Below are positions 1-9,334 of a DNA stretch of 64,000 nt, piece after piece. Position numbers and translations under genes: made by a program. Source of the DNA: Spirosoma pollinicola (GTDB lineage: Bacteria > Bacteroidota > Bacteroidia > Cytophagales > Spirosomataceae). Numbering within the stretch: the stretch's first letter is position 1; each line of letters starts with the position of its first letter. The DNA is taken from the NCBI RefSeq assembly GCF_002831565.1, contig NZ_CP025096.1:1116001-1180000 (forward strand), in the 5' to 3' direction. The notes under the pieces were generated by a model. That model was given only the letters and a program-made list of their open reading frames with translations, was not told the DNA's origin and ran no database searches.

Positions 1-1043
1 ATGGCAAAACCAGCGCGGGTGCTAAACATAAGTTTGGCGACGAGATTGTGAGCAAAGGCGTGAAGTTCAACCGTAAGAATATTACGGATAACCTCTTCCC
101 GGATCGCAATGCCTACCGCGATGAAAGCAGCTACTCTGTACCAGAGGAAGCTAACCTTCTGGCCGATATGAACCTCGACAACTGGACGGATGATGAAAAA
201 CTGAACCAGATGCTTGTCACGCTGATTAAAAGCTACAACAATCGTCGCAGTGAAATCACCGGTCGGTTCAAACGTGAACGGTTTACGCTCGAAGTTGGTG
301 ATGAATTACCTGCCGGTATCGTGAAACTAGCTAAAGTCTATATTGCCAAGAAGCGTAAGCTGAAAGTAGGGGATAAGATGGCTGGCCGTCACGGTAACAA
401 AGGGGTTGTTGCCCGGATCGTGCGCGATGAAGACATGCCATTCCTGGAAGATGGAACGAAAGTCGATATTGTACTGAACCCGCTTGGCGTACCATCCCGT
501 ATGAACATCGGGCAGATTTACGAAACTGTACTGGCCTGGGCCGGTCAGAAATTAGATCGTAAATATGCAACCCCGATTTTCGACGGTGCGACAGAACAGC
601 AGGTAGCTGATGAGCTGGATGAGGCAGGTTTGCCATCATTTGGCCGGACGTACCTATACAATGGTCTGACGGGCGACCGTTTTGATCAGCCTGTAACGGT
701 TGGGATCATCTACATGCTCAAGCTCGGTCACTTGGTGGACGATAAGATGCACGCCCGTTCCATTGGGCCCTACTCGCTCATTACACAGCAACCGCTGGGT
801 GGTAAAGCGCAGTTTGGTGGTCAACGGTTCGGTGAGATGGAAGTGTGGGCGCTGGAAGCCTTCGGTGCTTCGCACATCCTGCAGGAAATCCTGACGGTGA
901 AATCCGATGACGTGGTTGGCCGCGCGAAGGCATATGAGGCAATCGTGAAAGGTGAAAACCTGCCGAAGCCAAATATTCCTGAGTCGTTCAACGTACTCGT
1001 ACACGAGTTGCGTGGTCTGGCACTTGAAATTACACTTGAATAA
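1..1043 (+). CDS. rpoB: RNA polymerase beta subunit, C-terminal part (5' end outside window)
   Basis: The reading frame is open from base 3 and has no start in the window, so about 346 C-terminal residues of the beta subunit are visible. The motif [12 protein letters not shown] (bases about 354-389) is the universally conserved active-site segment that contacts RNA and the beta' subunit. The region ending in [11 protein letters not shown] is the C-terminal clamp/anchor that packs against beta'. It is a catalytic core component of DNA-dependent RNA polymerase and the target of rifampicin, though the rifampicin pocket lies outside this window. rpoC follows 106 bp downstream on the same strand, the usual rpoBC operon. 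The identification is secure. Confidence 0.98.
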   Translation, partial: GKTSAGAKHKFGDEIVSKGVKFNRKNITDNLFPDRNAYRDESSYSVPEEANLLADMNLDNWTDDEKLNQMLVTLIKSYNNRRSEITGRFKRERFTLEVGDELPAGIVKLAKVYIAKKRKLKVGDKMAGRHGNKGVVARIVRDEDMPFLEDGTKVDIVLNPLGVPSRMNIGQIYETVLAWAGQKLDRKYATPIFDGATEQQVADELDEAGLPSFGRTYLYNGLTGDRFDQPVTVGIIYMLKLGHLVDDKMHARSIGPYSLITQQPLGGKAQFGGQRFGEMEVWALEAFGASHILQEILTVKSDDVVGRAKAYEAIVKGENLPKPNIPESFNVLVHELRGLALEITLE

Positions 1044-1053
1044 AAGTGAAGTC

Positions 1054-1123
1054 GTGGAGTAAGTGGAGTGAGTAAAGGTGGTAAATCCTTCTTTACTCAC
1101 TTCACTTACTCCACTTACTCCAC
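1054..1123. repeat. rpoB-rpoC intergenic hairpin built from 9-bp units
   Basis: The left arm (1054-1077) and right arm (1091-1123) are reverse complements made of the unit GTGGAGTAA and close variants. The right arm carries one extra unit (AAGTGAAGT-like) that the left arm lacks. The loop is about 13 bases. There is no T-run straight after it, so it does not look like an intrinsic terminator. It fills almost the whole gap between rpoB and rpoC. Confidence 0.8.
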
Positions 1124-1149
1124 TCATTTTAACCTATAATCTCCAACCA

Positions 1150-4100
1150 ATGTCGTTCAAAAAGAACAAAAAGCTCAACAGCGACTTTGCCAGCGTGACG
1201 ATCAGTCTGGCATCGCCGGAGTCTATTTTGGAGAGTTCCTACGGCGAGGTAACACAGCCGGAGACAATCAACTACCGGACCTACAAACCCGAAATGGGTG
1301 GCTTGTTTTGCGAGCGCATCTTCGGGCCAGTGAAGGACTGGGAATGTCACTGCGGTAAATACAAGCGGATTCGCTATAAAGGCATTATCTGCGATCGTTG
1401 TGGTGTTGAAGTAACCGAGAAAAAGGTACGCCGGGAGCGTATGGGCCACATCGAACTGGTGGTGCCTGTTGCGCATATCTGGTATTTCCGCAGCTTGCCC
1501 AACAAAATTGGGTATCTGCTGGGCCTTTCGACCAAAAAACTTGATCAGGTCATTTACTATGAACGCTACGTTGTTGTACAGCCTGGCGTAAAAGCAGAAG
1601 ATGGCATTAATCAACTCGATTTCCTGACGGAAGACGAGTATCTGGACATTATTGACAAATTGCCGGGTAACAACCAGCATCTTGACGACAAAGACCCGAA
1701 CAAATTCATCGCCAAGATGGGGGCCGAAGCGTTAGAGATGTTGTTGTCGCGGGTAGAGTTAGACGAACTGTCGTACTCGCTACGTCACGCGGCTGCAACG
1801 GATACGTCGCAACAACGGAAAGCAGAAGCGCTGAAACGGCTTAAAGTCGTTGAAGCATTCCGGGAAGCAAACGGCCGTATTGAAAACCGTCCTGAATGGA
1901 TGGTGATCAAGATGGTACCGGTTATTCCGCCCGAACTTCGTCCGCTCGTCCCTCTGGATGGTGGTCGTTTTGCTACGTCCGATTTGAATGACCTGTATCG
2001 TCGGGTTATCATTCGGAACAACCGTCTGAAGCGTCTTATTGAGATCAAAGCTCCCGAAGTAATTCTCCGTAACGAAAAACGGATGTTGCAGGAAGCCGTC
2101 GATTCGCTGTTCGACAACTCACGTAAAGTGAATGCCGTTCGTTCGGAAGGTAACCGTGCCCTGAAGTCGTTGTCCGACATGTTGAAAGGTAAGCAAGGTC
2201 GTTTCCGGCAGAACTTACTTGGTAAGCGTGTGGATTACTCTGGTCGTTCGGTTATTGTGGTTGGGCCTGAATTGAAGCTCCACGAATGTGGTCTGCCGAA
2301 AGACATGGCTGCCGAATTGTTCAAGCCGTTTGTTATTCGCAAACTGATTGAACGGGGTATCGTTAAAACGGTGAAATCGGCTAAGAAAATCGTTGACCGC
2401 AAAGACCCTGTTATCTGGGACATTCTGGAAAACGTACTGAAAGGCCACCCTGTTTTGTTAAACCGGGCTCCAACACTTCACCGTTTGGGTATCCAGGCAT
2501 TCCAGCCAAAATTGATCGAGGGTAAAGCTATCCAGTTGCACCCACTTGTTTGTACCGCCTTCAACGCTGACTTTGATGGTGACCAGATGGCCGTTCACGT
2601 GCCACTGGGCCAGGAAGCTGTCCTTGAAGCGTCGCTGCTGATGCTGGCGTCGCACAATATCCTCAACCCTGCTAATGGTGCGCCTATTACGGTACCCTCG
2701 CAGGACATGGTATTGGGTCTGTACTACGTAACAAAAGGTCGCAAGAGCATTCCTGAGTACCCAATCTTGGGCGAAGGCATGACGTTCTATGGTACTGAAG
2801 AGGTAATCATCGGTATCAACGAAGGGAAAGTTTCCAAGCACGCCAACATTAAGTGTCGGGTTAAGGTCCGGGACGAAAATGGCGAGCTGGTTTATAAAGT
2901 CATTGACACTGTAGCGGGCCGGTTGTTGTTCAACCAGGCTGTTCCGGAAGAGGTGGGCTACATTAATGAACTGCTGACGAAGAAGAAACTTCAGCAAATC
3001 ATTGCGCTTATCTTCAAAATCTCGGGCGGTGCTCGGACAGCTCAGTTCCTTGATGAAATCAAAGAGCTTGGTTTCCAGATGGCGTTTAGAGGTGGTCTGT
3101 CAATCGGTTTGAGCGACATCATGATTCCTGAAGCAAAACAGGGACTTGTTGACGACGCAAAAGCTGAGGTACAGGCTGTTTGGGATAACTACCTGATGGG
3201 TCTGATTACAGAGAACGAACGCTATAACCAGGTTATCGATATCTGGACGCGTGTGAACTCCAAGCTAACCGAGACGCTGATGAAGCAGCTCGAAGCCGAC
3301 CAGGGCGGGTTTAACTCAATTTACATGATGATGCACTCGGGAGCCCGTGGTTCGCGTGAGCAGATTCGTCAGTTGGGTGGTATGCGTGGTCTGATGGCCA
3401 AACCGCAGAAAAACCTGCAAGGCTCAGTGGGTGAGATTATCGAAAACCCGATTCTGTCGAACTTCAAAGAAGGTCTTGATGTATTGGAGTACTTTATCTC
3501 AACACACGGTGCGCGGAAAGGTCTGGCCGATACGGCTCTGAAAACGGCCGATGCCGGTTACCTGACCCGTCGTTTGCATGACGTAGCACAGGATGTTATT
3601 ATCAGTGAAGACGATTGCGGTACACTTCGCGGTCTGCAAGTGTCAGCTCTGAAAGATAATGAAGATATCGTTGAGCCATTATCTGAACGTATCCTGGGCC
3701 GTACTACGGTTCATGATGTATATGATCCGCTAACGAAAGAGTTAATCGTTGCATCGGGTGAATTAGTGACTGAAGAAGTTGCTGCTCACATCGACGAAAC
3801 GAGCATTGAAACAGTCGAAATTCGTTCGGTATTGACTTGCGAATCGCGTCAAGGTGTTTGCGCCAAGTGTTATGGCCGCAACCTGGCATCGGGCCGCATG
3901 GTAGATATTGGCGAAGCGGTGGGTGTAATTGCCTCGCAGTCGATTGGTGAGCCAGGTACGCAGTTAACCCTTCGTACATTCCACGTAGGTGGTACGGCCT
4001 CTAACATTGCCGTTGATGCATCGATCAAAGCGAAATTCGATGGTTTGATCGAGTTCGAAGAAATGCGGACGGTTCAATCGGAAGACAACGACGGTAACCC

Positions 4101-5499
4101 ATTGACGATCGTAATGGGTCGCTCGGGCGAAGTTCGGATTGTGAATCCAAGTGACCGGAGCGTCGTTCTGATCAGCAACAACGTGCCGTATGGTGCATTC
4201 CTGCGGGTGAAAGATGGCGACATGGTGAAAAAGGGCGACGATATTTGCGCCTGGGATCCTTATAACGCCGTTATCCTGTCTGAATTGACCGGTACGTTGA
4301 ACTTCGACGCTATTGAAGATGGTATTACATACCGTGAGGAATTCGATGAGCAAACTGGCTTTCAGGAGAAAGTAATCATCGAAAGCCGCGATAAAGCGAA
4401 AAACCCGGCCATTGTTGTACAAGGCACAACAACGTTAACGTTGCACTTGCCTGATAACGATGGCGGTCCGTTGCAGAAGAGCTACAACTTACCTGTTGGA
4501 TCTCGTCTAGTTGTGAAGGAAGGTCAGAAAATTAAAGCTGGTCAGCCGTTGGCGAAAATTCCACGTAACGTTGGTAAAACCCGTGATATCACCGGTGGTC
4601 TGCCACGTGTAACGGAATTATTTGAAGCCCGTAACCCGTCGAACCCCGCAGTAGTAAGTGAAATTGATGGCGTTGTAACGTATGGCGCTATCAAACGTGG
4701 TAACCGGGAGATCTTCATCGAGTCGAGAGACGGAACGAAGAAGAAGTACCTCGTGCCGCTGTCGAAGTTCATCCTTGTACAGGACAATGACTTTGTACGC
4801 GCCGGTGCTCCATTATCTGACGGTGCCATAACACCAAGCGACATTCTGGCTATCAAAGGCCCGACGGCCGTTCAGGAGTATCTGGTAAATGAAATTCAGG
4901 AAGTATATCGTCTGCAAGGGGTAAAAATCAACGATAAGCACATCGAAGCCATTGTTCGGCAGATGATGCAGAAAGTTGAGATCATCGACTCGGGCGATAC
5001 CAACTTCCTCGAAGGTCAGGTTGTGGACAAATGGTCTTTCCGTGAAGAAAACGATAAAGTTCTTGACGCCAAAGTGGTAATGGACGCTGGTGATTCACCG
5101 AACGTTAAACCAGGGCAGATTGTAACGAGCCGTCAACTTCGTGACGAGAACTCAGGTCTGAAACGTCGTGATATGGCCCTTGTGACCGTTCGCGATGCTA
5201 TGGCTGCTGTTTCGCAGCCAACGCTGATGGGTATCACGCAATCGTCTTTAGGTACAGACAGCTTTATCTCGGCTGCTTCCTTCCAGGAAACGACGAAAGT
5301 ACTGAGCGAAGCGTCGATTCGTGGCAAACGCGACGTACTCGATGGCTTGAAAGAGAACGTAATTGTTGGTCACCTAATTCCTGCCGGTACAGGCCTTCGT
5401 CGCTACCAAACAGCGATTGTTGGCTCGAAAGAGGAACTGGAAACGATTACCGAATCCCGCGAACAGTACGCTCGCAGCAAAAAGAAGGCTACGGTGTAA
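1150..5499 (+). CDS. rpoC: RNA polymerase beta' subunit
   Basis: This 1449-residue protein forms the clamp and catalytic centre of RNA polymerase. The N-terminal zinc ribbon has Cys66, Cys68, Cys81 and Cys84. The invariant NADFDGDQM motif at residues 472-480 supplies Asp474, Asp476 and Asp478, which hold the catalytic magnesium. A second zinc site ([11 protein letters not shown]) lies in the C-terminal half, close to the trigger-loop segment [15 protein letters not shown]. The start was set at ATG 1150 ([10 protein letters not shown]), which matches the family. An upstream in-frame GTG at 1078 would translate the hairpin repeat and is rejected. The length suits Bacteroidota beta'. It is cotranscribed with rpoB and ends in a terminator 20 bp downstream. 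Confidence 0.98.
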   Translation: MSFKKNKKLNSDFASVTISLASPESILESSYGEVTQPETINYRTYKPEMGGLFCERIFGPVKDWECHCGKYKRIRYKGIICDRCGVEVTEKKVRRERMGHIELVVPVAHIWYFRSLPNKIGYLLGLSTKKLDQVIYYERYVVVQPGVKAEDGINQLDFLTEDEYLDIIDKLPGNNQHLDDKDPNKFIAKMGAEALEMLLSRVELDELSYSLRHAAATDTSQQRKAEALKRLKVVEAFREANGRIENRPEWMVIKMVPVIPPELRPLVPLDGGRFATSDLNDLYRRVIIRNNRLKRLIEIKAPEVILRNEKRMLQEAVDSLFDNSRKVNAVRSEGNRALKSLSDMLKGKQGRFRQNLLGKRVDYSGRSVIVVGPELKLHECGLPKDMAAELFKPFVIRKLIERGIVKTVKSAKKIVDRKDPVIWDILENVLKGHPVLLNRAPTLHRLGIQAFQPKLIEGKAIQLHPLVCTAFNADFDGDQMAVHVPLGQEAVLEASLLMLASHNILNPANGAPITVPSQDMVLGLYYVTKGRKSIPEYPILGEGMTFYGTEEVIIGINEGKVSKHANIKCRVKVRDENGELVYKVIDTVAGRLLFNQAVPEEVGYINELLTKKKLQQIIALIFKISGGARTAQFLDEIKELGFQMAFRGGLSIGLSDIMIPEAKQGLVDDAKAEVQAVWDNYLMGLITENERYNQVIDIWTRVNSKLTETLMKQLEADQGGFNSIYMMMHSGARGSREQIRQLGGMRGLMAKPQKNLQGSVGEIIENPILSNFKEGLDVLEYFISTHGARKGLADTALKTADAGYLTRRLHDVAQDVIISEDDCGTLRGLQVSALKDNEDIVEPLSERILGRTTVHDVYDPLTKELIVASGELVTEEVAAHIDETSIETVEIRSVLTCESRQGVCAKCYGRNLASGRMVDIGEAVGVIASQSIGEPGTQLTLRTFHVGGTASNIAVDASIKAKFDGLIEFEEMRTVQSEDNDGNPLTIVMGRSGEVRIVNPSDRSVVLISNNVPYGAFLRVKDGDMVKKGDDICAWDPYNAVILSELTGTLNFDAIEDGITYREEFDEQTGFQEKVIIESRDKAKNPAIVVQGTTTLTLHLPDNDGGPLQKSYNLPVGSRLVVKEGQKIKAGQPLAKIPRNVGKTRDITGGLPRVTELFEARNPSNPAVVSEIDGVVTYGAIKRGNREIFIESRDGTKKKYLVPLSKFILVQDNDFVRAGAPLSDGAITPSDILAIKGPTAVQEYLVNEIQEVYRLQGVKINDKHIEAIVRQMMQKVEIIDSGDTNFLEGQVVDKWSFREENDKVLDAKVVMDAGDSPNVKPGQIVTSRQLRDENSGLKRRDMALVTVRDAMAAVSQPTLMGITQSSLGTDSFISAASFQETTKVLSEASIRGKRDVLDGLKENVIVGHLIPAGTGLRRYQTAIVGSKEELETITESREQYARSKKKATV

Positions 5500-5517
5500 C
5501 CGTTGATCAATACAAGT

Positions 5518-5553
5518 AAAAAGCCCCGGCCAGAAATGGCTGGGGCTTTTTTT
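5518..5553 (+). terminator. Intrinsic terminator after rpoC
   Basis: A GC-rich stem (AAAAAGCCCC paired with GGGGCTTTTT, extended by GCC/GGC) with a short AGAAAT loop is followed by a run of T. It lies about 20 bp after the rpoC stop and closes the rpoBC transcript. Confidence 0.9.
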
Positions 5554-5594
5554 GTTCTCTATTTATATATGCCAATCAGCTAATGTGTTGAAAT

Positions 5595-5924
5595 TCAATA
5601 GCTAAACATAGCCACCAGTGTAGCACATATTTTCTGATTGATGGCTTCGTCCAATTGACCAATTTTCTTTATCAACCGTAATTTATCAACACTCCTGGCC
5701 TGATCTAGTGTAACTTGTCCGTCTCGATTGTCAAACTGACAATCAACCCGAGTGGGATAAGGTTTTCGGGTACTTGTCAAGGGTGCAACCATGACTGTAT
5801 TCAAATATTTATTAACCGAATCTGGTGAAATAACGATGCAGGGGCGTGTTTTTGCAATTTCACTGCCTTTCGTTGGGTCAAGAGAAACCAGCCATACGTC
5901 GAAGCGAGCTACTACCACTGCCAT
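5595..5924 (-). CDS. mazF: PemK/MazF family endoribonuclease toxin
   Basis: The 109-residue protein has the family layout: N-terminal RFDVWLVSLDPTKGSEIAKTRPCIVISPD, then VMVAPLTS, the RVDCQF strand, and a C-terminal DQARSVDKLRLIKKIGQLD segment. In MazF proteins the RPC and T/S-containing loops form the RNA-cleavage site, so it is predicted to cut mRNA at short motifs and arrest growth when unbound. Its start overlaps the 3' end of the antitoxin gene by 13 bp, typical of translational coupling. It lies convergent to rpoC, and all three expected conserved blocks are intact. Probably a functional type II toxin. Confidence 0.93.
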   Translation of the reverse strand: MAVVVARFDVWLVSLDPTKGSEIAKTRPCIVISPDSVNKYLNTVMVAPLTSTRKPYPTRVDCQFDNRDGQVTLDQARSVDKLRLIKKIGQLDEAINQKICATLVAMFSY

Positions 5925-6169
5925 TCTGTTTGATCAAAATCGTTGGTCATATTCTCAAATAAGTCGTTCTCGGGCGAATGACCTGCGTCTATTGCTTTCT
6001 GGAACAGGCTATCCCAACTGGCACGTGGGTTTGATTGGACTGGCCGCAAAATGATAGCTCCGTCTATAACTTGTATATCAACTTCATTTTCAATGCCCGT
6101 TTGCTGAAGCAAAGTACGGGGTAGAATAATGCCTTGCGAATTGCCAATACGTCGGATGGGTATGTGCAT
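5912..6169 (-). CDS. mazE: AbrB/MazE-type antitoxin
   Basis: This 85-residue protein opens with a swapped-hairpin AbrB/MazE DNA-binding domain (IPIRRIGNSQGIILPRTLL, then DIQVIDGAIILRPV). It ends in a flexible acidic and aromatic tail (residues about 50-85, with NDFDQTEWQW) of the kind that wraps and blocks MazF. It is first in the pair and overlaps the toxin gene by 13 bp. A promoter with an overlapping inverted repeat lies 15-50 bp upstream, consistent with autorepression by the MazEF complex. The fold and role are assigned from motif order, and the pairing with MazF makes the call firm. Confidence 0.92.
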   Translation of the reverse strand: MHIPIRRIGNSQGIILPRTLLQQTGIENEVDIQVIDGAIILRPVQSNPRASWDSLFQKAIDAGHSPENDLFENMTNDFDQTEWQW

Positions 6170-6183
6170 AGGTATGGGTGTAT

Positions 6184-6221
6184 GTTATAACAAAGATATA
6201 ACAGATGGCAGAAAAATAAAA
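6184..6221 (-). promoter_or_regulatory. mazEF promoter with overlapping inverted repeat
   Basis: On the minus strand TATCTTTG (6198-6191) matches the Bacteroidota -7 consensus TAnnTTTG, and an A/T run about 19 bp upstream stands in for the -33 box. An inverted repeat GTTATA-N7-TATAAC (6184-6202) straddles the -7 box, where a MazE-type repressor would block RNA polymerase. The operator role is inferred from position. Confidence 0.6.
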
Positions 6222-6264
6222 TTGTATGAGCTATCTTTAGTGGGGTATTCTCTCCATAATGATA

Positions 6265-9126
6265 TCACCGCATCAGTTCATCGAACGTAATACTTACATA
6301 ATACAAGCCCCCAATGCGGGCTAGGCCATACCCCTGCGCATAATACTGATTGAGTAGGTTGGTGCCGCCAAGCTTTACAATTGCTTTATACGTTGGTACT
6401 TTATAGGATACCTGCGCATCCAGACTTGTCCACGAGGGTAGCCAGATATCGCCCGCCGTTGTGCCCTGTTCATACCACATTTTATCGGTCCAGCGGTAGG
6501 TTAGTGAAGCGCCAAACCGATCAGTAAGGCGGGGGTTCGATAAAGTAATGTTGTAACGGTTTTCGGGTGAGTTAAACGAATTTCGACCTTTTTGCGACAC
6601 CTCCGGATTGCTCATTTTACGCTTTACAATGGGTACACCAGCATTGTCATTGACGATATTCCCCTGAGCATCGTGTAGCGTTACAGTGCCAACCTGATGT
6701 GCGAAATTACCGCTGAGCGTGAAGCCTCGTCCCAAACTGTATTCGGAACCTACGCCCCAGCCGTTCACAACTATCTCGTTGACATTATTAACGTTGATTT
6801 GTAGCGTCCGGTAAGCGTTTGTTGAAAAGTCGGAGATTTGGCCATTCGTGGGTTGGTAAAAACTCTGAGCCGAAATAAAGTCGGTGTATTGACTGTGAAA
6901 ATAAAAAGCATCAACGTAGAGCTTGTTCTGAATCAAGGTTTTATACCCGACTTCCCACGTTTTCATTTTCTCTGTTGTGAAACTAGCCGGGTTATACGCC
7001 CGGCTGCGTAGTTGCGCTTCGGTTATACGCCCGGCTGTAAAATCCTTTACATCGCTATCCAGATACGCCGGATTTGTAAACAGCCCTGCCGACTCAGCCG
7101 CGAGTTGTGAACCACCCACATTGCCCCCCAGGCCCGCTGCCGGAGCGGCAAATAATTGCCCCGGTAAAGGGTTATGAAACGCCGACTGCCATGATCCACG
7201 GAAGTTATGCGGGCCAATGCTCACTACTACCGAGGCACGGGGCGTGAAACCTCCCTTAATATATTGATTTCTGTCGTATCGAAGGGCAATTGTTGGTTTT
7301 ACCGTTGCTATAGTTCCTATGCTCAATTCTTTGGCTGCCTGCACATACGCGCCATATTCATTGATGGTATATTCTGAACCATCAGCTTTTAGTGGAATGA
7401 TAGTTCCACCTGTGTTAAGCGCATACTGACGAAAGCTACCACCGGCAATAACCTCAGCTGCATTGTCTAACAGCTTCGTAAAATTGTACATGCCTTCGTA
7501 ATGCCAAAGAGCCGAATTGTCGCGTAAGCGTGTTCCTCTTGCTGTGGTGGATCCCGGTATAAAGTCGGTAGTATACGTGTTAGCGTAATCATCGCGCACC
7601 GCGTTAAACTGATCGGTTCCGGGTACATAGCGTCCACGGTCGGCTGTGGCGCGGGACTCGCCAATGGTGAACTTATTTTCTATATAAACCTGCCCGAATT
7701 CGGCTGCCCATTGGTTGAGGGATTTCCATCTGTTATTGATGGCAGTAGCTGTTTGGCCAATATTCCAGGCTTCGGCCTGCTGTTGGGTGGTATAAGCTCG
7801 TAGAAAGAAGTTCTCACCCCGTAGTTCAGCCTTCACCTGATGGCGTTGGTAATTCGGAAAATATTCGCGGAATCCAGCCGTACGAACGAAGTTGCCATTA
7901 CCATAGTACCAGCCCAGCGATGCTTCAATATTACCCGGCAGTTTGTAATGTACCGACACGCTGGCGCGGTTATTGAAGACTTTGCCGTTGTTGCCCAGTA
8001 CCTCTAACTCTGTATAGCCGGTGCGGGTAACGAGCTTATTCTGCAACAGCGCGTTGGCATAATTTGCTGGAAACATAAACGCTCCACCGGTATTGATGTC
8101 ATCACCGTAGCTGTTAACACCGTCGTATTGAAAGTTCGTATTTGGATTGTTGTTAGGTGTATACCCGATACCCGTAGCAATGCCACCCCTGCTGGGATCG
8201 GTAGTGAAAAAGTTGACACGGGCACGCGTTGAGCGATCGCTATAATCATCAGCAATGAAGTCAGTACCGCTCAACCGCTGAAAATTTACTTTAAATGCAA
8301 AGCGTTCACCTATTTGCCTGGCGTATCGGATAGCCACATCGCCGTAGCCTGTTGGCCCGAAATCCGCTTTGCCAAAATTATTGGCCCCTACCTTTAGTTG
8401 TGCGCTTAAGCCCTGGTACACAAACGGATTTTTATTCGACGTAACCAGTAATCCCTGCATAGCATCCGGACCGTAAAGAGCCGATGAGGCACCCGGAACC
8501 AATTCGATGCTTTCGACATCCAGATCCGAAATACCCGCTACATTGCCAACGCCAAACCCCAGGCCCGGCGAGCGATTGTCCATACCATCAGTTAATTGCA
8601 AAAAACGGGTATTGTCGTTGGCTCCAAATCCGCGCATATTAACAGACTTAAACGTCAGGCTTTGGGTGAGAAAATCAACACCTTTTACATACTGAAGGGC
8701 ATCGAACGGGCTCATCGCTGTCGACTCCTGAAACTGCTTTATACCAAGCTTTTCGACAGTTATGGCCGCTTGTTGATTCTCTTCCGGCACCCGGCTTACC
8801 GAAACCACTACGTCTTTTTCAAGACTGGTTTCTTCACTTAATGTAATCTCAACTCTACGAAAGTTATTTCCCCGTACAGCTACATCCTGTTGTCGATAGC
8901 CAGCAAGTAATACATCGAGTATGAGGGGCAGTGACTCGTTCGTTTGTAAAGAGAACTGACCATTAGCCTGTGAGGTAATGCTCGTGTTAGTCCCTCTGAT
9001 GCTAATTGTTGCGCCTGCTAAAGGTTGGTATTGATCGTTGGTAACGATTCCGGCAATGTTGATCTGTGCCCGGGCTGTTATCGTGCCAAACAATGATAAA
9101 AAAGAAAGTAGAAAGAGTTGATTCAT
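6265..9126 (-). CDS. TonB-dependent outer-membrane receptor (carboxypeptidase-regulatory-like N-terminus)
   Basis: From the chosen start (ATG at 9126, MNQLFLLSFL...) the protein is 953 residues with a cleavable signal ending near TARAQ. A carboxypeptidase-regulatory-like beta-sandwich follows (about residues 22-105: GIVTNDQYQPLAGATISIRG). Then come a plug domain (about 110-235, with VESIELVPGASSALYGPDAMQG) and a long beta-barrel ending near an aromatic-rich strand (GGLYYVSITFDEL). It should import a large substrate across the outer membrane using TonB energy. No SusD partner, FecR or ECF gene adjoins it, so the substrate cannot be told. A longer start at 9171 directly abuts a hairpin and lacks room for a ribosome site. 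Confidence 0.9.
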   Translation of the reverse strand: MNQLFLLSFLSLFGTITARAQINIAGIVTNDQYQPLAGATISIRGTNTSITSQANGQFSLQTNESLPLILDVLLAGYRQQDVAVRGNNFRRVEITLSEETSLEKDVVVSVSRVPEENQQAAITVEKLGIKQFQESTAMSPFDALQYVKGVDFLTQSLTFKSVNMRGFGANDNTRFLQLTDGMDNRSPGLGFGVGNVAGISDLDVESIELVPGASSALYGPDAMQGLLVTSNKNPFVYQGLSAQLKVGANNFGKADFGPTGYGDVAIRYARQIGERFAFKVNFQRLSGTDFIADDYSDRSTRARVNFFTTDPSRGGIATGIGYTPNNNPNTNFQYDGVNSYGDDINTGGAFMFPANYANALLQNKLVTRTGYTELEVLGNNGKVFNNRASVSVHYKLPGNIEASLGWYYGNGNFVRTAGFREYFPNYQRHQVKAELRGENFFLRAYTTQQQAEAWNIGQTATAINNRWKSLNQWAAEFGQVYIENKFTIGESRATADRGRYVPGTDQFNAVRDDYANTYTTDFIPGSTTARGTRLRDNSALWHYEGMYNFTKLLDNAAEVIAGGSFRQYALNTGGTIIPLKADGSEYTINEYGAYVQAAKELSIGTIATVKPTIALRYDRNQYIKGGFTPRASVVVSIGPHNFRGSWQSAFHNPLPGQLFAAPAAGLGGNVGGSQLAAESAGLFTNPAYLDSDVKDFTAGRITEAQLRSRAYNPASFTTEKMKTWEVGYKTLIQNKLYVDAFYFHSQYTDFISAQSFYQPTNGQISDFSTNAYRTLQINVNNVNEIVVNGWGVGSEYSLGRGFTLSGNFAHQVGTVTLHDAQGNIVNDNAGVPIVKRKMSNPEVSQKGRNSFNSPENRYNITLSNPRLTDRFGASLTYRWTDKMWYEQGTTAGDIWLPSWTSLDAQVSYKVPTYKAIVKLGGTNLLNQYYAQGYGLARIGGLYYVSITFDELMR

Positions 9127-9171
9127 CAGTGAGTGAGTGAAAGTAGTTGGATGCAGTAGGCGTAAACGCAT

Positions 9172-9213
9172 AAAGGCTGTCTACGTTAAATAAAATTAAC
9201 GTAAACAGCCTTT
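9172..9213 (-). terminator. Hairpin between the two receptor genes
   Basis: Stem AAAGGCTGT / ACAGCCTTT, extended by TACGTTA / TAACGTA after one bulge, with a short A/T loop. On the minus strand it lies downstream of the 857-codon receptor gene and just upstream of the next receptor, so it may terminate or attenuate read-through. Confidence 0.5.
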
Positions 9214-9334
9214 ATGAATTCAATAACTTACAATCTGGTACTTATTCAGTTACTCAGTTGCTATCACTTATATTATAATTAAAATCGGGTTACATATTGG
9301 ACTGTTTGACCCGATAGCACTTGTAGCACTATAG

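Noticed and set aside
5521..5553. A CRISPR-like repeat
   Set aside because: It is a single terminator hairpin; no repeat-spacer array was found anywhere in the window.
9126..9171. Longer start for the first TonB-dependent receptor
   Set aside because: Residues before MNQLFLL do not look like a signal, and the start abuts a hairpin with no ribosome site.
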